Shown here piece after piece: positions 1-7,053 of a stretch of 14,226 bases of DNA. Origin of the DNA: Calditrichota bacterium (GTDB taxonomy: Bacteria > Zixibacteria > MSB-5A5 > GN15 > FEB-12); contig QQUK01000077.1 in NCBI GenBank assembly GCA_008501655.1, positions 1-14,226 of the forward strand, in the 5' to 3' direction. Position numbers and translations under genes: made by a program. Position 1 is the stretch's first letter; the number at the start of each line of letters is the position of its first letter. Below the pieces are notes generated by a model, which did not search any database, had not been told where the DNA came from, and was given only the letters and a program-made list of their open reading frames with translations.

Positions 1-1108
1 AAATCGGTGCATACGCCATAACTTTTTGTATACCTCCGATATTGGTCGTAACTTTTGAACCTGTTTCCTTGTTTCTTACTGCCTTGGCAACTATGGGATA
101 ATTGGGATGGACAAATCCTGCTGTATCAAGATTAAATGGAATCCTTCCAGCTTTGATATCTTCTTCACTGCTGTTTTCACTATACGCTTTGACCCAATCT
201 CCATTTTCATCAATTCCGGGGATATCCCAATATTTTGGATGTGTAATAATCCAACCCCGGTCATCAAACATAAAGGCATAGTTTCCCGAGTTATAACTTG
301 GGAAAACTGTTTGCTTACTGCTGTTAGGAAGAATATGCTGGGTAAATTCCATAAAATGCTGATGATCAATAGCTATCATTACAATACCGATAACATTATC
401 ATTATTATACACCGGCATCGCCATACGAACAACTCCGTTATAGATTGGAGTCTCTACAGCTTCTTCAATATTATCAGCATCTCCCAACTGTTCATGTTCT
501 GTAATATAAAAACCTGTCACATGGGACACATAAATTTCAAACGGTTTTAATCTGATCGTTTCTTCGAAATAATTTTCAACGCCATAAGTTGTATTTTCAG
601 GTTTTGAAACATCTTTCAGGTTTTTCTTTTCAATCACCGAGTTATTAGTGATCCTGATTTTTTCCCAACCATTTTTGTCAATAAAGGAAATCTCTTTATA
701 CATCGGAATAGATATCTTTGCTTCATGAGGTGTTTCATTATACCCTGTTCGAATCCAGATTTCACTTTTATGAAGCTTATAAAAATCAAAATAGTGTTTT
801 TCTGTAGGGATAATTTCAGCAAGATTCAGCAGATCTATCTCACGCTGTTTCAAAAATTTAGTAACGGAGGAAGCTGTAAAATGTGCCTGAAGTTCCAGTG
901 TTTCGCGGACTTTGCTGTCGAGAACATTTTCAATTTCATTAACAATATCATCACCGGTTGTATCAAGTGTCAAAATTGTATATAAACCAAAAATTAAGAT
1001 CGGAGTAACCGACAAAATAAGCGTTATGAGAAGTACTTTTTTATAAATGCCATACTGGGAAAATTTCCCCGGAGTTTTTTCTGTATGGCGATTATCATCA
1101 GCTTTCAT
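1..1108 (-). CDS. dCache-domain membrane sensor protein, N-terminal part (3' end outside the window)
   Basis: An open frame of 369 codons without a stop runs from an ATG at 1108 off the left edge. After a polar cytoplasmic leader (MKADDNRHTEKTPGKFSQYG) comes one hydrophobic helix at about residues 24-45. A long extracytoplasmic region follows, with features of a dCache (double PAS-like) ligand-binding domain: a membrane-distal helix, a second PAS lobe with FMFDDRGWIITHPKYWDIPG near residues 279-298, and GIQKVMAYAPI at 359-369, just where a second membrane helix would be expected soon after. Such proteins bind small ligands outside the cell and signal through a kinase, chemotaxis, cyclase or GGDEF module; that output module is missing here, so the class cannot be named. 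The ribosome site before the ATG is weak. It lies 133 bases downstream of hypD in the same direction, but no terminator or clear promoter separates them. Confidence 0.8.
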   Translation of the reverse strand, partial: MKADDNRHTEKTPGKFSQYGIYKKVLLITLILSVTPILIFGLYTILTLDTTGDDIVNEIENVLDSKVRETLELQAHFTASSVTKFLKQREIDLLNLAEIIPTEKHYFDFYKLHKSEIWIRTGYNETPHEAKISIPMYKEISFIDKNGWEKIRITNNSVIEKKNLKDVSKPENTTYGVENYFEETIRLKPFEIYVSHVTGFYITEHEQLGDADNIEEAVETPIYNGVVRMAMPVYNNDNVIGIVMIAIDHQHFMEFTQHILPNSSKQTVFPSYNSGNYAFMFDDRGWIITHPKYWDIPGIDENGDWVKAYSENSSEEDIKAGRIPFNLDTAGFVHPNYPIVAKAVRNKETGSKVTTNIGGIQKVMAYAPI

Positions 1109-1241
1109 GTAAGGTAAAGTAACCGGAGCCGGAACTCAAATCAAGAGACAAAATCAAGAATTATAAGCATTATGAAGTAAAGACGGTTGTAACCGACACT
1201 CATATCAAATGCTATAATCTATCATATTAGTACATTTTCAG

Positions 1242-3605
1242 TCAGACAGACTGTTCGGTACGCTGAATAATTTCATTCTGTAATTCAACCCCTAAATCAT
1301 TAAAATAATCTGAATATCCGGCAACACGAACGATGAGATCTGTATAATTTTCAGGATTTTTCTGAGCATCGCGAAGCGTATCTGCATCAATTACATTAAA
1401 TTGTATATGGTGCCCATCCATTCTAAAGTATGTTCTGATAAGAGAAATTATTTTAGAGACCGAAGTCTCGTCCTCAAATATCGCTGGAATAAATTTCTGA
1501 TTTAAGAGAGTTCCTCCGGTTCTGACATGGTCCAATTTTGAAGCTGATTTTAATACAGCAGTCGGTCCATGTCTGTCAGCTCCCTGCACCGGGGAAATCC
1601 CTTCAGATAGCGGTTTACCTGCAAGACGTCCATCCGGTAAAGCGCCTATGACAGAGCCAAAATACACATGACAGGTAGTCGGTAGCAGATTAATTCTGAA
1701 ATGTCCGCCCTTTGTATTAGGACGTCCATCGACAGCGTTAAAAAATGATTCAAAAATCATACGGGATATATCATCAGCATAATCATCATCATTACCATAC
1801 TTTGGTGTGTTGTTTACAAGTTCGTCTTTAAAATCTTCCGATTCATTAAAATTATTTTTTAAGACCCGGATGAATTCTGCAAGAGAAATAGACTGATTAT
1901 CATAAACATGTTTTTTTAACGAAGCAAATGAATCGGTAAGACTCCCCATACCAACTCCCTGTACATAGGAAGAGTTGTACCTTGCACCGCCATTATTGTA
2001 GTCAGTTCCATTTGAGATACAGTCATCTACCAAAACCGATAAAAACGGTGCAGGAAGATATTTTGCCCACATTCGTTCGATTATCAGATTCCCTTTGATT
2101 TTTATATCAATGAAATGATTCAGCTGTTTTTCAAATGCATCATAGAGTTTTTCGAAAGTATTAAGCTTTTCAGATTCACCGGTTTTAATACCAATCAATT
2201 TTCCTGTTTGAGGATCAGTTCCATTATGCAGGGTAATTTCAAGTACCTTGGGGAGATTAAAATAACCGGTTAAGATATAACTTTCTTTCCCGAAAGCCCC
2301 GGTCTCCACACAGCCGCTTGCTCCGCCGCATCTGGCATCTTCAACAGACTTCCCCTGACGGATCATCTCTTGAATAATAGCATCAGTATTAAAAAGTGAT
2401 GGCTGACCAAATCCAGTTTTTATGACATCCAAAGCACGCCTGACCATCCGATCCGGATTCTTTTTGCTGATCTGTACCATCGAACTCGGCTGCAGGATAC
2501 GCATCTCTTCAATAATATCCATCAGAATATAAGTCATCTCATTAGATGCATCCTCACCCGAACTGGTAACTCCCCCAAGATTGATAAGGCAAAAATCTGT
2601 ATACGTTGCACTTTCTCTGGCCGTTACACCCACTTTTGGTGGAGCCGGCTGATTATTGAACTTAACCCAGAAAGACTGTAAAATCTCCCGGATAAAAGAT
2701 TCATCAAATCTCCCTACATTCAGATCATTTTTGTAAAATGGATTCAGGTGCTGATCCAGTCTACCGGGATTAAAAGAATCCCAGGTATTCAGTTCGGTAA
2801 CAACGCCAATATGCACAAACCAATAGTATTGTAGTGCTTCCCAAACAGTCTCAGGTGCATTAGCAGGAACTTTCCGGCAGATTGATTCCATCTGTTCAAG
2901 TTCTTTTTTCCTTTGAGAATCCTGTTCTTCCTCTGCCAAAACCTTGAGTTTATCCGCATATCTTTCTGCATAGTTTATCAAAGCATCAATTGTTATCTTC
3001 ATCGCTATGAGTTCTTCTCTTTTATCCAAAGCAAGAGGATCATTGAAAAAATCAAGCTGAGCCAATGATATATCTATATCCCTTTTAAAATAGACTAATC
3101 CCTTCTGATAAATTTTATCATCAAGTACCGTATGCCCGGGTGCCCGCTGTTCCTGAAACTCTGTAAAAACACCCGCTTCATAGGCATCTTTCCAGCTTTG
3201 GTCGAGTTCAGCAAATATCCTGTCCCGAAGTGATTTTCCGGTCCAATACGGAGCAATCGATTCAATCTGTTCCTTGCGGTCTTTGTCAGATGATTTAAAC
3301 CATACTTTTTCTCTGTTATGTAAAATTTCAAAATCTTTATCTGTATGTGTACAAATTTCAGGATACGTTGATGTCGCTTTTGGGACTTCTCCCCGCTCCC
3401 CGACAATCAACTCTCCATCGTTTATACATATCTCTTTATGCTCAAGTAAATAAGTAAATGCCAATGCCCGACCAACAGGAATAGATACTTTGTCTGCTTT
3501 CCCGCTTCTATAAAACTCAGTAAGAAGTCTTGCACGCTCCAATGAAATTTTTGGGGTTGCAGTCAGACTTTGATTACGTAATTTTTCTATTCGTTTTGAT
3601 AACAT
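1242..3605 (-). CDS. hypD: trans-4-hydroxy-L-proline dehydratase (glycyl radical enzyme)
   Basis: The 787-residue protein is a pyruvate-formate-lyase-superfamily enzyme. It has the active-site cysteine in SGCVETGAFGKE (Cys432, with Glu434) and the C-terminal radical loop VRVAGYSDYF (radical Gly763). The GCVETG signature and length point to the hydroxyproline dehydratase, which converts trans-4-hydroxyproline to 1-pyrroline-5-carboxylate plus water. Residues I recall for the Clostridioides difficile enzyme (His160, Asp278, Ser334, Phe340, Cys434, Glu436, Tyr450, Thr645, Gly765) are matched by H158, D276, S332, F338, C432, E434, Y448, T643 and G763, a constant offset of two. The start chosen is the ATG at 3605, six bases after a GGAGG that overlaps the last codons of the activase gene; a longer reading to 3677 would lie inside that gene. 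It is translated right after the activase (one base between stop and start). The pyrroline-5-carboxylate reductase is not nearby. The cytosolic enzyme will be inactivated by oxygen. Confidence 0.9.
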   Translation of the reverse strand: MLSKRIEKLRNQSLTATPKISLERARLLTEFYRSGKADKVSIPVGRALAFTYLLEHKEICINDGELIVGERGEVPKATSTYPEICTHTDKDFEILHNREKVWFKSSDKDRKEQIESIAPYWTGKSLRDRIFAELDQSWKDAYEAGVFTEFQEQRAPGHTVLDDKIYQKGLVYFKRDIDISLAQLDFFNDPLALDKREELIAMKITIDALINYAERYADKLKVLAEEEQDSQRKKELEQMESICRKVPANAPETVWEALQYYWFVHIGVVTELNTWDSFNPGRLDQHLNPFYKNDLNVGRFDESFIREILQSFWVKFNNQPAPPKVGVTARESATYTDFCLINLGGVTSSGEDASNEMTYILMDIIEEMRILQPSSMVQISKKNPDRMVRRALDVIKTGFGQPSLFNTDAIIQEMIRQGKSVEDARCGGASGCVETGAFGKESYILTGYFNLPKVLEITLHNGTDPQTGKLIGIKTGESEKLNTFEKLYDAFEKQLNHFIDIKIKGNLIIERMWAKYLPAPFLSVLVDDCISNGTDYNNGGARYNSSYVQGVGMGSLTDSFASLKKHVYDNQSISLAEFIRVLKNNFNESEDFKDELVNNTPKYGNDDDYADDISRMIFESFFNAVDGRPNTKGGHFRINLLPTTCHVYFGSVIGALPDGRLAGKPLSEGISPVQGADRHGPTAVLKSASKLDHVRTGGTLLNQKFIPAIFEDETSVSKIISLIRTYFRMDGHHIQFNVIDADTLRDAQKNPENYTDLIVRVAGYSDYFNDLGVELQNEIIQRTEQSV

Positions 3606-3606
3606 A

Positions 3607-4392
3607 TTATCCTCCAATCTGAACTTCCATTCCTTCTGAGGTAAACTTATGCTTAATTGAATTAAGAGTTGCCTCATCCTGCAGGTGTAAACCTAAACGT
3701 TTTCTCGGAAGATTATATCGTTCAATCTTATCTTCACCAAATTTATTGTACGGCAATAAATCTATCGCTAACAGTTCCGGTAATTGTTTTAAAAATTGAA
3801 CTGTAGCAGAAATATTATCATCTGTGTCTGTGATACCTGCGATGAGCGGGATCCGCACTCTTACCTTAGCACCTGCTTTTACCAGTTTTAATAAATTTTC
3901 TTTTATCAGTTCATTTGAAACCGATATATATTGTCTATGCATATCTTCATCAATCAGCTTTATATCATATAAAAATAAATCAACATAGTTCAGAACAGAT
4001 TCAAACTGATCCCATGATACATGTCCACAAGTATCAACAGTAGTGTGTAAATTATTTTGTTTACATTTTAAAAGTATTTCAAGCAGAAATTCTGACTGAA
4101 GCATCGGTTCACCACCGGAAAAAGTAACCCCGCCCCCGGATTCAACGTAGAACATCTCATCTTTTAAAATCTCCTGAAACAGCAAATCCGAGGATATTTT
4201 CCTGCCGATCATTTTACTCTTTTTACACTGTTCACCATGACCAACATTAACAGATTCAGGTTCTGACAATCTGCTTTCAGGGTTATGACACCAGAGACAA
4301 TTTAGCGGACATCCTTTAAAAAAGAGAGTTGTTCTAATTCCTGGTCCGTCATGAAGAGCGAATTTTTTTATATCAAATATTATTCCATCCAT
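3607..4392 (-). CDS. hypE: Glycyl radical enzyme activase (radical SAM), partner of HypD
   Basis: The 261-residue radical SAM protein has the CxxxCxxC cluster motif in KGCPLNCLWCHNPE (Cys28, Cys32, Cys35), the SAM-binding FSGGEP at 91-96, and the activase opening FALHDGPGIRTTLFFKGCP. It reductively cleaves AdoMet and abstracts hydrogen from the radical glycine of its partner, here HypD encoded immediately downstream; the stop codon and the hypD start are one base apart. Most activases of non-PFL glycyl radical enzymes carry an inserted ferredoxin-like domain with two extra 4Fe-4S clusters between the CxxxCxxC and GGEP motifs. Here that stretch is about 50 residues with a single cysteine (Cys56), so the protein has the compact PflA-like build. 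ATG at 4392 is taken as start; an in-frame TTG at 4407 would add five residues. No strong ribosome site is seen for either. The gene name is given by pairing with hypD. Confidence 0.85.
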   Translation of the reverse strand: MDGIIFDIKKFALHDGPGIRTTLFFKGCPLNCLWCHNPESRLSEPESVNVGHGEQCKKSKMIGRKISSDLLFQEILKDEMFYVESGGGVTFSGGEPMLQSEFLLEILLKCKQNNLHTTVDTCGHVSWDQFESVLNYVDLFLYDIKLIDEDMHRQYISVSNELIKENLLKLVKAGAKVRVRIPLIAGITDTDDNISATVQFLKQLPELLAIDLLPYNKFGEDKIERYNLPRKRLGLHLQDEATLNSIKHKFTSEGMEVQIGG

Positions 4393-4473
4393 AGCAACAC
4401 TTCTCAAAGAGGATAATTTTACCCAGTTATCAGTAATATATATATATTTATGAAATTAAAAAGGAATTAAAAA
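4393..4473 (-). other. Leader between tRNA and hypE, AT-rich
   Basis: An 81-base AT-rich stretch (including a run of alternating AT near 4438-4450) lies between the tRNA 3' end and the activase gene. No hairpin followed by a T tract is seen after the tRNA, so read-through from the tRNA promoter into hypE-hypD is possible. No convincing -35/-10 pair could be named. Confidence 0.4.
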
Positions 4474-4547
4474 TAGCGGCGCAGGGACTTGAACCCCGGA
4501 CACTCGGATTATGATTCCGATGCTCTAACCAGCTGAGCTACGCCGCC
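4474..4547 (-). tRNA. tRNA-Met (anticodon CAU)
   Basis: A complete 74-base cloverleaf can be folded on the minus strand: acceptor arm GGCGGCG with CGCCGCT, D arm GCTC/GAGC, anticodon arm TCGGA-ATCATAA-TCCGA, five-base variable loop GTGTC, and T arm CGGGG-TTCAAGT-CCCTG, with discriminator A. The anticodon is CAU. The pattern TCGGAATCATAATCCGA resembles elongator tRNA-Met, and the first acceptor pair is a G-U wobble rather than the C-A mismatch of initiator tRNA. A lysidine-modified tRNA-Ile2 cannot be wholly excluded. The CCA end is not encoded. Confidence 0.93.
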
Positions 4548-4567
4548 ATCTAAGATTTAAGAAGCCT

Positions 4568-4595
4568 AATTTATATGATTTACAAAAAGAGTCAA
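4568..4595 (-). promoter_or_regulatory. Likely sigma-70 promoter of the tRNA gene
   Basis: On the minus strand TTGACT (4595-4590) is followed by an AT-rich -10 region, TAAATT (4573-4568, 16-base spacer) overlapping TATAAA (14-base spacer). It ends about 20 bases before the mature tRNA 5' end. Confidence 0.5.
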
Positions 4596-4619
4596 GTAAA
4601 TAAGTATATGCCCTAAAAA

Positions 4620-4662
4620 GTGGAAAGGAGTTCCACCTCACAAAGGAACTCCTTTTACCCAC
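4620..4662 (-). terminator. Strong hairpin, possible terminator
   Basis: An 11-base-pair stem (AAAGGAGTTCC at 4624-4634 with GGAACTCCTTT at 4645-4655) is extended by GTGG/CCAC at 4620-4623 and 4659-4662. On the minus strand it is followed by TTTTT (4619-4615), as in an intrinsic terminator. It lies between the lpd terminator and the tRNA promoter, so it could stop residual lpd read-through or end an unrecognised short transcript. Part of the left arm can also pair locally (GTGGAA with TTCCAC). Confidence 0.45.
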
Positions 4663-4904
4663 CTCTTAAATACCCTTTAAACCGCCATAAAATCTATATA
4701 AAAAGAATTTAACAACAGTATTATTTATAACAACAATAGTGCCAATTCAGCACCGATTGCGATAAGTCACCCCTAACAGATTAAACAACAACATATTATA
4801 TTTTATTGGTGGAACTTCTTTGACAATTTCAAAAGGATAATTACGCATATTCTACGACAATAGAGAGGATTCTACTATCTATTTTAACAGCTAAAGTATT
4901 GGAA
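4663..4904. other. Intergenic region with no recognisable gene
   Basis: AT-rich sequence between two hairpins. It holds only a 33-codon minus-strand frame (4747-4848) without a ribosome site. At 4809-4822 GGTGGAACTTCTTT is the inverted copy, with one mismatch, of AAAGGAGTTCCACC at 4624-4637. This could be the terminal inverted repeats of a decayed miniature element of about 200 bases, or chance. Confidence 0.35.
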
Positions 4905-4944
4905 GACAAAAAAATAGCTGCCTTTACGCATAAAAGACAGCTAT
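4905..4944 (-). terminator. Intrinsic terminator of lpd
   Basis: Twenty bases after the lpd stop, the minus strand forms ATAGCTG-(mismatch)-CTTT / AAAG-CAGCTAT with a seven-base loop, directly followed by seven T residues (plus-strand A tract 4908-4914). This is a standard Rho-independent terminator. Confidence 0.8.
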
Positions 4945-4963
4945 ATCGTAGATATACAACTTT

Positions 4964-6361
4964 TTATTTCTTTTTCGCAAGATGTACCGACATCTTGTGA
5001 ACATCATGGGCAGCTTCCATAACAGCTTCAGAAACCACCGGATGACCGAATATAATCGACCCGAGCTCTGTTGCAGTCAACCCACGGTTGACAGCGACAA
5101 CTGCTGAATGGATTATTTCAGTAGCATGAACACCGACAGCATGGATACCTAAAACCTTGTCAGTCTTTTTATCAGCAATAACTTTGACTTCACCGGCTAT
5201 TTCATTTTCTGCATGTGCTTTGCCAAGTGCCCGAAGCGGGAATTTACCAACAGCGAGCTCTTTATGTTTTTTCTTTGCTTCGTCCTCATTCATTCCAACT
5301 GAAGCAACTTCCGGATGTGTAAAGATAACCGAAGGAACCCCCAGATAATCTTTTTTCACTTTTTCACCTAAAGCATTATCGACAGCTACCGTACCATCAT
5401 GGGTTGCCGTATAAGCTAAGAGTATTTCTCCCCTGACATCACCAATAGCAAAAATATTTTTGATGTTTGTCCGCATATCAGCTGTTGTTTTGATAGAACC
5501 GTTCTTCTCCATCTTGATTCCGGCTTCTTCAAGACCCATATCTTCGGTATTAAATTTCCGTCCGATTGAAACCAAAACCTGATTGACGTTGATAACTTTA
5601 TCGTTAGAAAGTTTTACCTGCACACCTTCATCAGCCGGACCGATTGATTCAACTTTTGTTTTGGTATACAGATCGACTTTCATCTTTTTGAGTTCACGTT
5701 CAAACAATTTAGAAGAATCCGTATCTTCCATCGGAAGAGCATGATCAAGCATTTCGACCATAGTTACTTGAACATCCAGCATCGAAAGCATACATGCCCA
5801 CTCGCAGCCAATAACACCGGCACCGATTATGAGAATAGATTTAGGGAGATGTTCAAGTTCCAGAAGATGGTCAGAAGTCAATATCCGTTTACCGTCAATA
5901 GGAAATGCCGGAATTGAGGCAGCTCTTGAACCGGTAGCGATTATTATGTTATCCGTTTTAAGCTTTGTCTCGTTGTTATCTTCGTCAATAACGGTAACTT
6001 CATTTTTTCCGGTAATTTTGCCAAATCCGCTAAAATGTTCGACTCCATGCGACTTAAACAGTGAACTGATACCACCGACAAGACCGGATACGATTTTATC
6101 TTTTCGTTCACGCATTGCCAGCCAGTCGTAAATCGGAGGAGCTGAGAGCGAGATACCGAACGCTGCTGAATTTTTCATTTTTTTGTACTGCTCGGCCGAA
6201 GCGATCAAAGCTTTGGACGGGATACATCCCCGATTTAAACAGACACCGCCAAGTTTATCCATTTCGACAACAGCAACTTTGGCACCTTTCAAGGCAGCCC
6301 GTATTCCGGCTGTATAACCGCCGGGACCGCCGCCAATAATGACAATATTATATTTAGAAAT
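4964..6361 (-). CDS. lpd: Dihydrolipoamide dehydrogenase (E3), apparent AUU start
   Basis: The 465-residue flavoprotein reoxidises dihydrolipoyl groups with NAD+ for 2-oxo acid dehydrogenase or glycine-cleavage complexes. It has the N-terminal FAD motif VIIGGGPGGYTAG (7-19), the redox disulfide GGVCLNRGCIPS (Cys41, Cys46), the NAD site IIGAGVIGCEWA (178-189), the second FAD motif FAIGDV (304-309) and the C-terminal catalytic HPVVSE (His440, Glu445). No ATG, GTG or TTG lies in frame upstream of the FAD motif before the stop at 6419; the first TTG (6292) falls after the motif and would give a non-functional protein. A strong AAAAGGAG (6376-6369) is seven bases from ATT at 6361, so AUU is the best start. 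No complex partner genes are nearby, so its complex cannot be named. A terminator follows. Confidence 0.93.
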   Translation of the reverse strand: MSKYNIVIIGGGPGGYTAGIRAALKGAKVAVVEMDKLGGVCLNRGCIPSKALIASAEQYKKMKNSAAFGISLSAPPIYDWLAMRERKDKIVSGLVGGISSLFKSHGVEHFSGFGKITGKNEVTVIDEDNNETKLKTDNIIIATGSRAASIPAFPIDGKRILTSDHLLELEHLPKSILIIGAGVIGCEWACMLSMLDVQVTMVEMLDHALPMEDTDSSKLFERELKKMKVDLYTKTKVESIGPADEGVQVKLSNDKVINVNQVLVSIGRKFNTEDMGLEEAGIKMEKNGSIKTTADMRTNIKNIFAIGDVRGEILLAYTATHDGTVAVDNALGEKVKKDYLGVPSVIFTHPEVASVGMNEDEAKKKHKELAVGKFPLRALGKAHAENEIAGEVKVIADKKTDKVLGIHAVGVHATEIIHSAVVAVNRGLTATELGSIIFGHPVVSEAVMEAAHDVHKMSVHLAKKK

Positions 6362-6376
6362 AACAATACTCCTTTT
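6359..6376 (-). promoter_or_regulatory. Ribosome binding site deciding an AUU start of lpd
   Basis: On the minus strand AAAAGGAG (6376-6369) is followed by seven bases and ATT (6361-6359), which opens the frame reading I-S-K-Y-N-I-V-I-I-G-G-G. A TTG at 6366-6364 is in another frame that ends at a TGA a short way in. A second in-frame ATT at 6367 is too close to the Shine-Dalgarno. Confidence 0.6.
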
Positions 6377-6399
6377 TTTCCATTCAAATTCGCACCTAA

Positions 6400-6426
6400 T
6401 GTATAATAGATATAGGAATTAGGCAA
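6400..6426 (-). promoter_or_regulatory. Candidate lpd promoter
   Basis: On the minus strand TTGCCT (6426-6421) and TATACA (6405-6400) are separated by 15 bases, shorter than ideal. They sit between the terminator of the upstream lipoprotein gene and the lpd ribosome site. Confidence 0.4.
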
Positions 6427-6436
6427 GAAAATGATA

Positions 6437-6470
6437 GAAAAAAACCGGTCTTTTTGACAAAGACCGGTCT
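6437..6470 (-). terminator. Intrinsic terminator of the lipoprotein operon
   Basis: A ten-base-pair stem, ACCGGTCTTT (6444-6453) with AAAGACCGGT (6459-6468), has a five-base loop and is followed on the minus strand by seven T residues. It begins 22 bases after the stop of the lipoprotein gene at 6492. Confidence 0.85.
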
Positions 6471-6491
6471 AAATTGGGTCGATATTATCGA

Positions 6492-7040
6492 TTAAGTATC
6501 GGAAGCGTTTACGGTAATGATGACTTTGATTGAATCAATTACGTTAATAGAACCCGAACCACCATCAACAAATCCATAAAAATTGAAAGTTCCATCCAAT
6601 ACCATCTGTTGAATCTGAGTAAGATTAGCGATGTGATTAAATGATTCCGCATATGAAACCAACTTCACCGACTGAGAACCTGTTGAGCCCGGAACATTTA
6701 AAGTATCAAAAACTAAGAATTTTGTAGTACTTCCTTCAGCGCAGGTACGATCAACACAAGTAGTGTCATACTCATCCATAAAAGCATAGAATGACCAGTC
6801 TACCGGATCATTGTTGGTCACCCAAAGCTCAAATCCGACTAACTCAATATCATCAATATTTTCACGATGATCTTCCCAGTCCTCATTATCAGTCAAATCA
6901 ATCCAATCAACATAAAAGCCATTATTGGGTGTGAATGAAAATGATTCAACAACAACAAAAGTACCGGATACAATACATCCACCGATAACAAGTGCAGCGC
7001 AACAAAGAAGTCCGAATATCAGTTTATTTTTAATTTTCAC
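6492..7040 (-). CDS. Predicted lipoprotein of unknown function
   Basis: The 182-residue product has a classic lipoprotein signal: a positively charged start (MKIKNKL), a hydrophobic core, and lipobox VIGGC with the lipidated cysteine at 22. The mature part is acidic and rich in Asn, Asp, aromatic residues and beta-prone stretches, with two cysteines (TTCVDRTCAEG, about 93-101) that could form a disulfide. I do not recognise the family. Translation starts at GTG (7040), six bases after AAGGTGG; no in-frame ATG precedes it. It begins 13 bases after the stop of the beta-barrel gene at 7054 and is followed by a strong terminator, so the two form a short operon and may work together at the outer membrane (inference). 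Confidence 0.85.
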   Translation of the reverse strand: MKIKNKLIFGLLCCAALVIGGCIVSGTFVVVESFSFTPNNGFYVDWIDLTDNEDWEDHRENIDDIELVGFELWVTNNDPVDWSFYAFMDEYDTTCVDRTCAEGSTTKFLVFDTLNVPGSTGSQSVKLVSYAESFNHIANLTQIQQMVLDGTFNFYGFVDGGSGSINVIDSIKVIITVNASDT

Positions 7041-7053
7041 TTATACCACCTTT

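Noticed and set aside
107..550. Plus-strand frame of 147 codons
   Set aside because: It is antisense to the dCache sensor, whose frame is continuous over 369 codons with recognisable motifs.
1237..1252. Terminator after hypD (CAGTC/GACTG hairpin)
   Set aside because: The stem is five pairs, includes the last hypD codons, and no T tract follows.
1242..3605. Pyruvate formate-lyase or glycerol dehydratase assignment
   Set aside because: The active site has a single cysteine followed by VETG rather than the adjacent cysteine pair of PFL, and the residue set fits hydroxyproline dehydratase.
3606..3677. Extended N-terminus of HypD starting at the ATG at 3677
   Set aside because: The extension lies inside the activase gene in another frame; the ATG at 3605 has a GGAGG at proper distance and gives the family length.
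4747..4848. Small minus-strand gene of 33 codons between the lpd terminator and the 4620 hairpin
   Set aside because: No ribosome site, no recognisable motif and a length expected by chance in AT-rich DNA.
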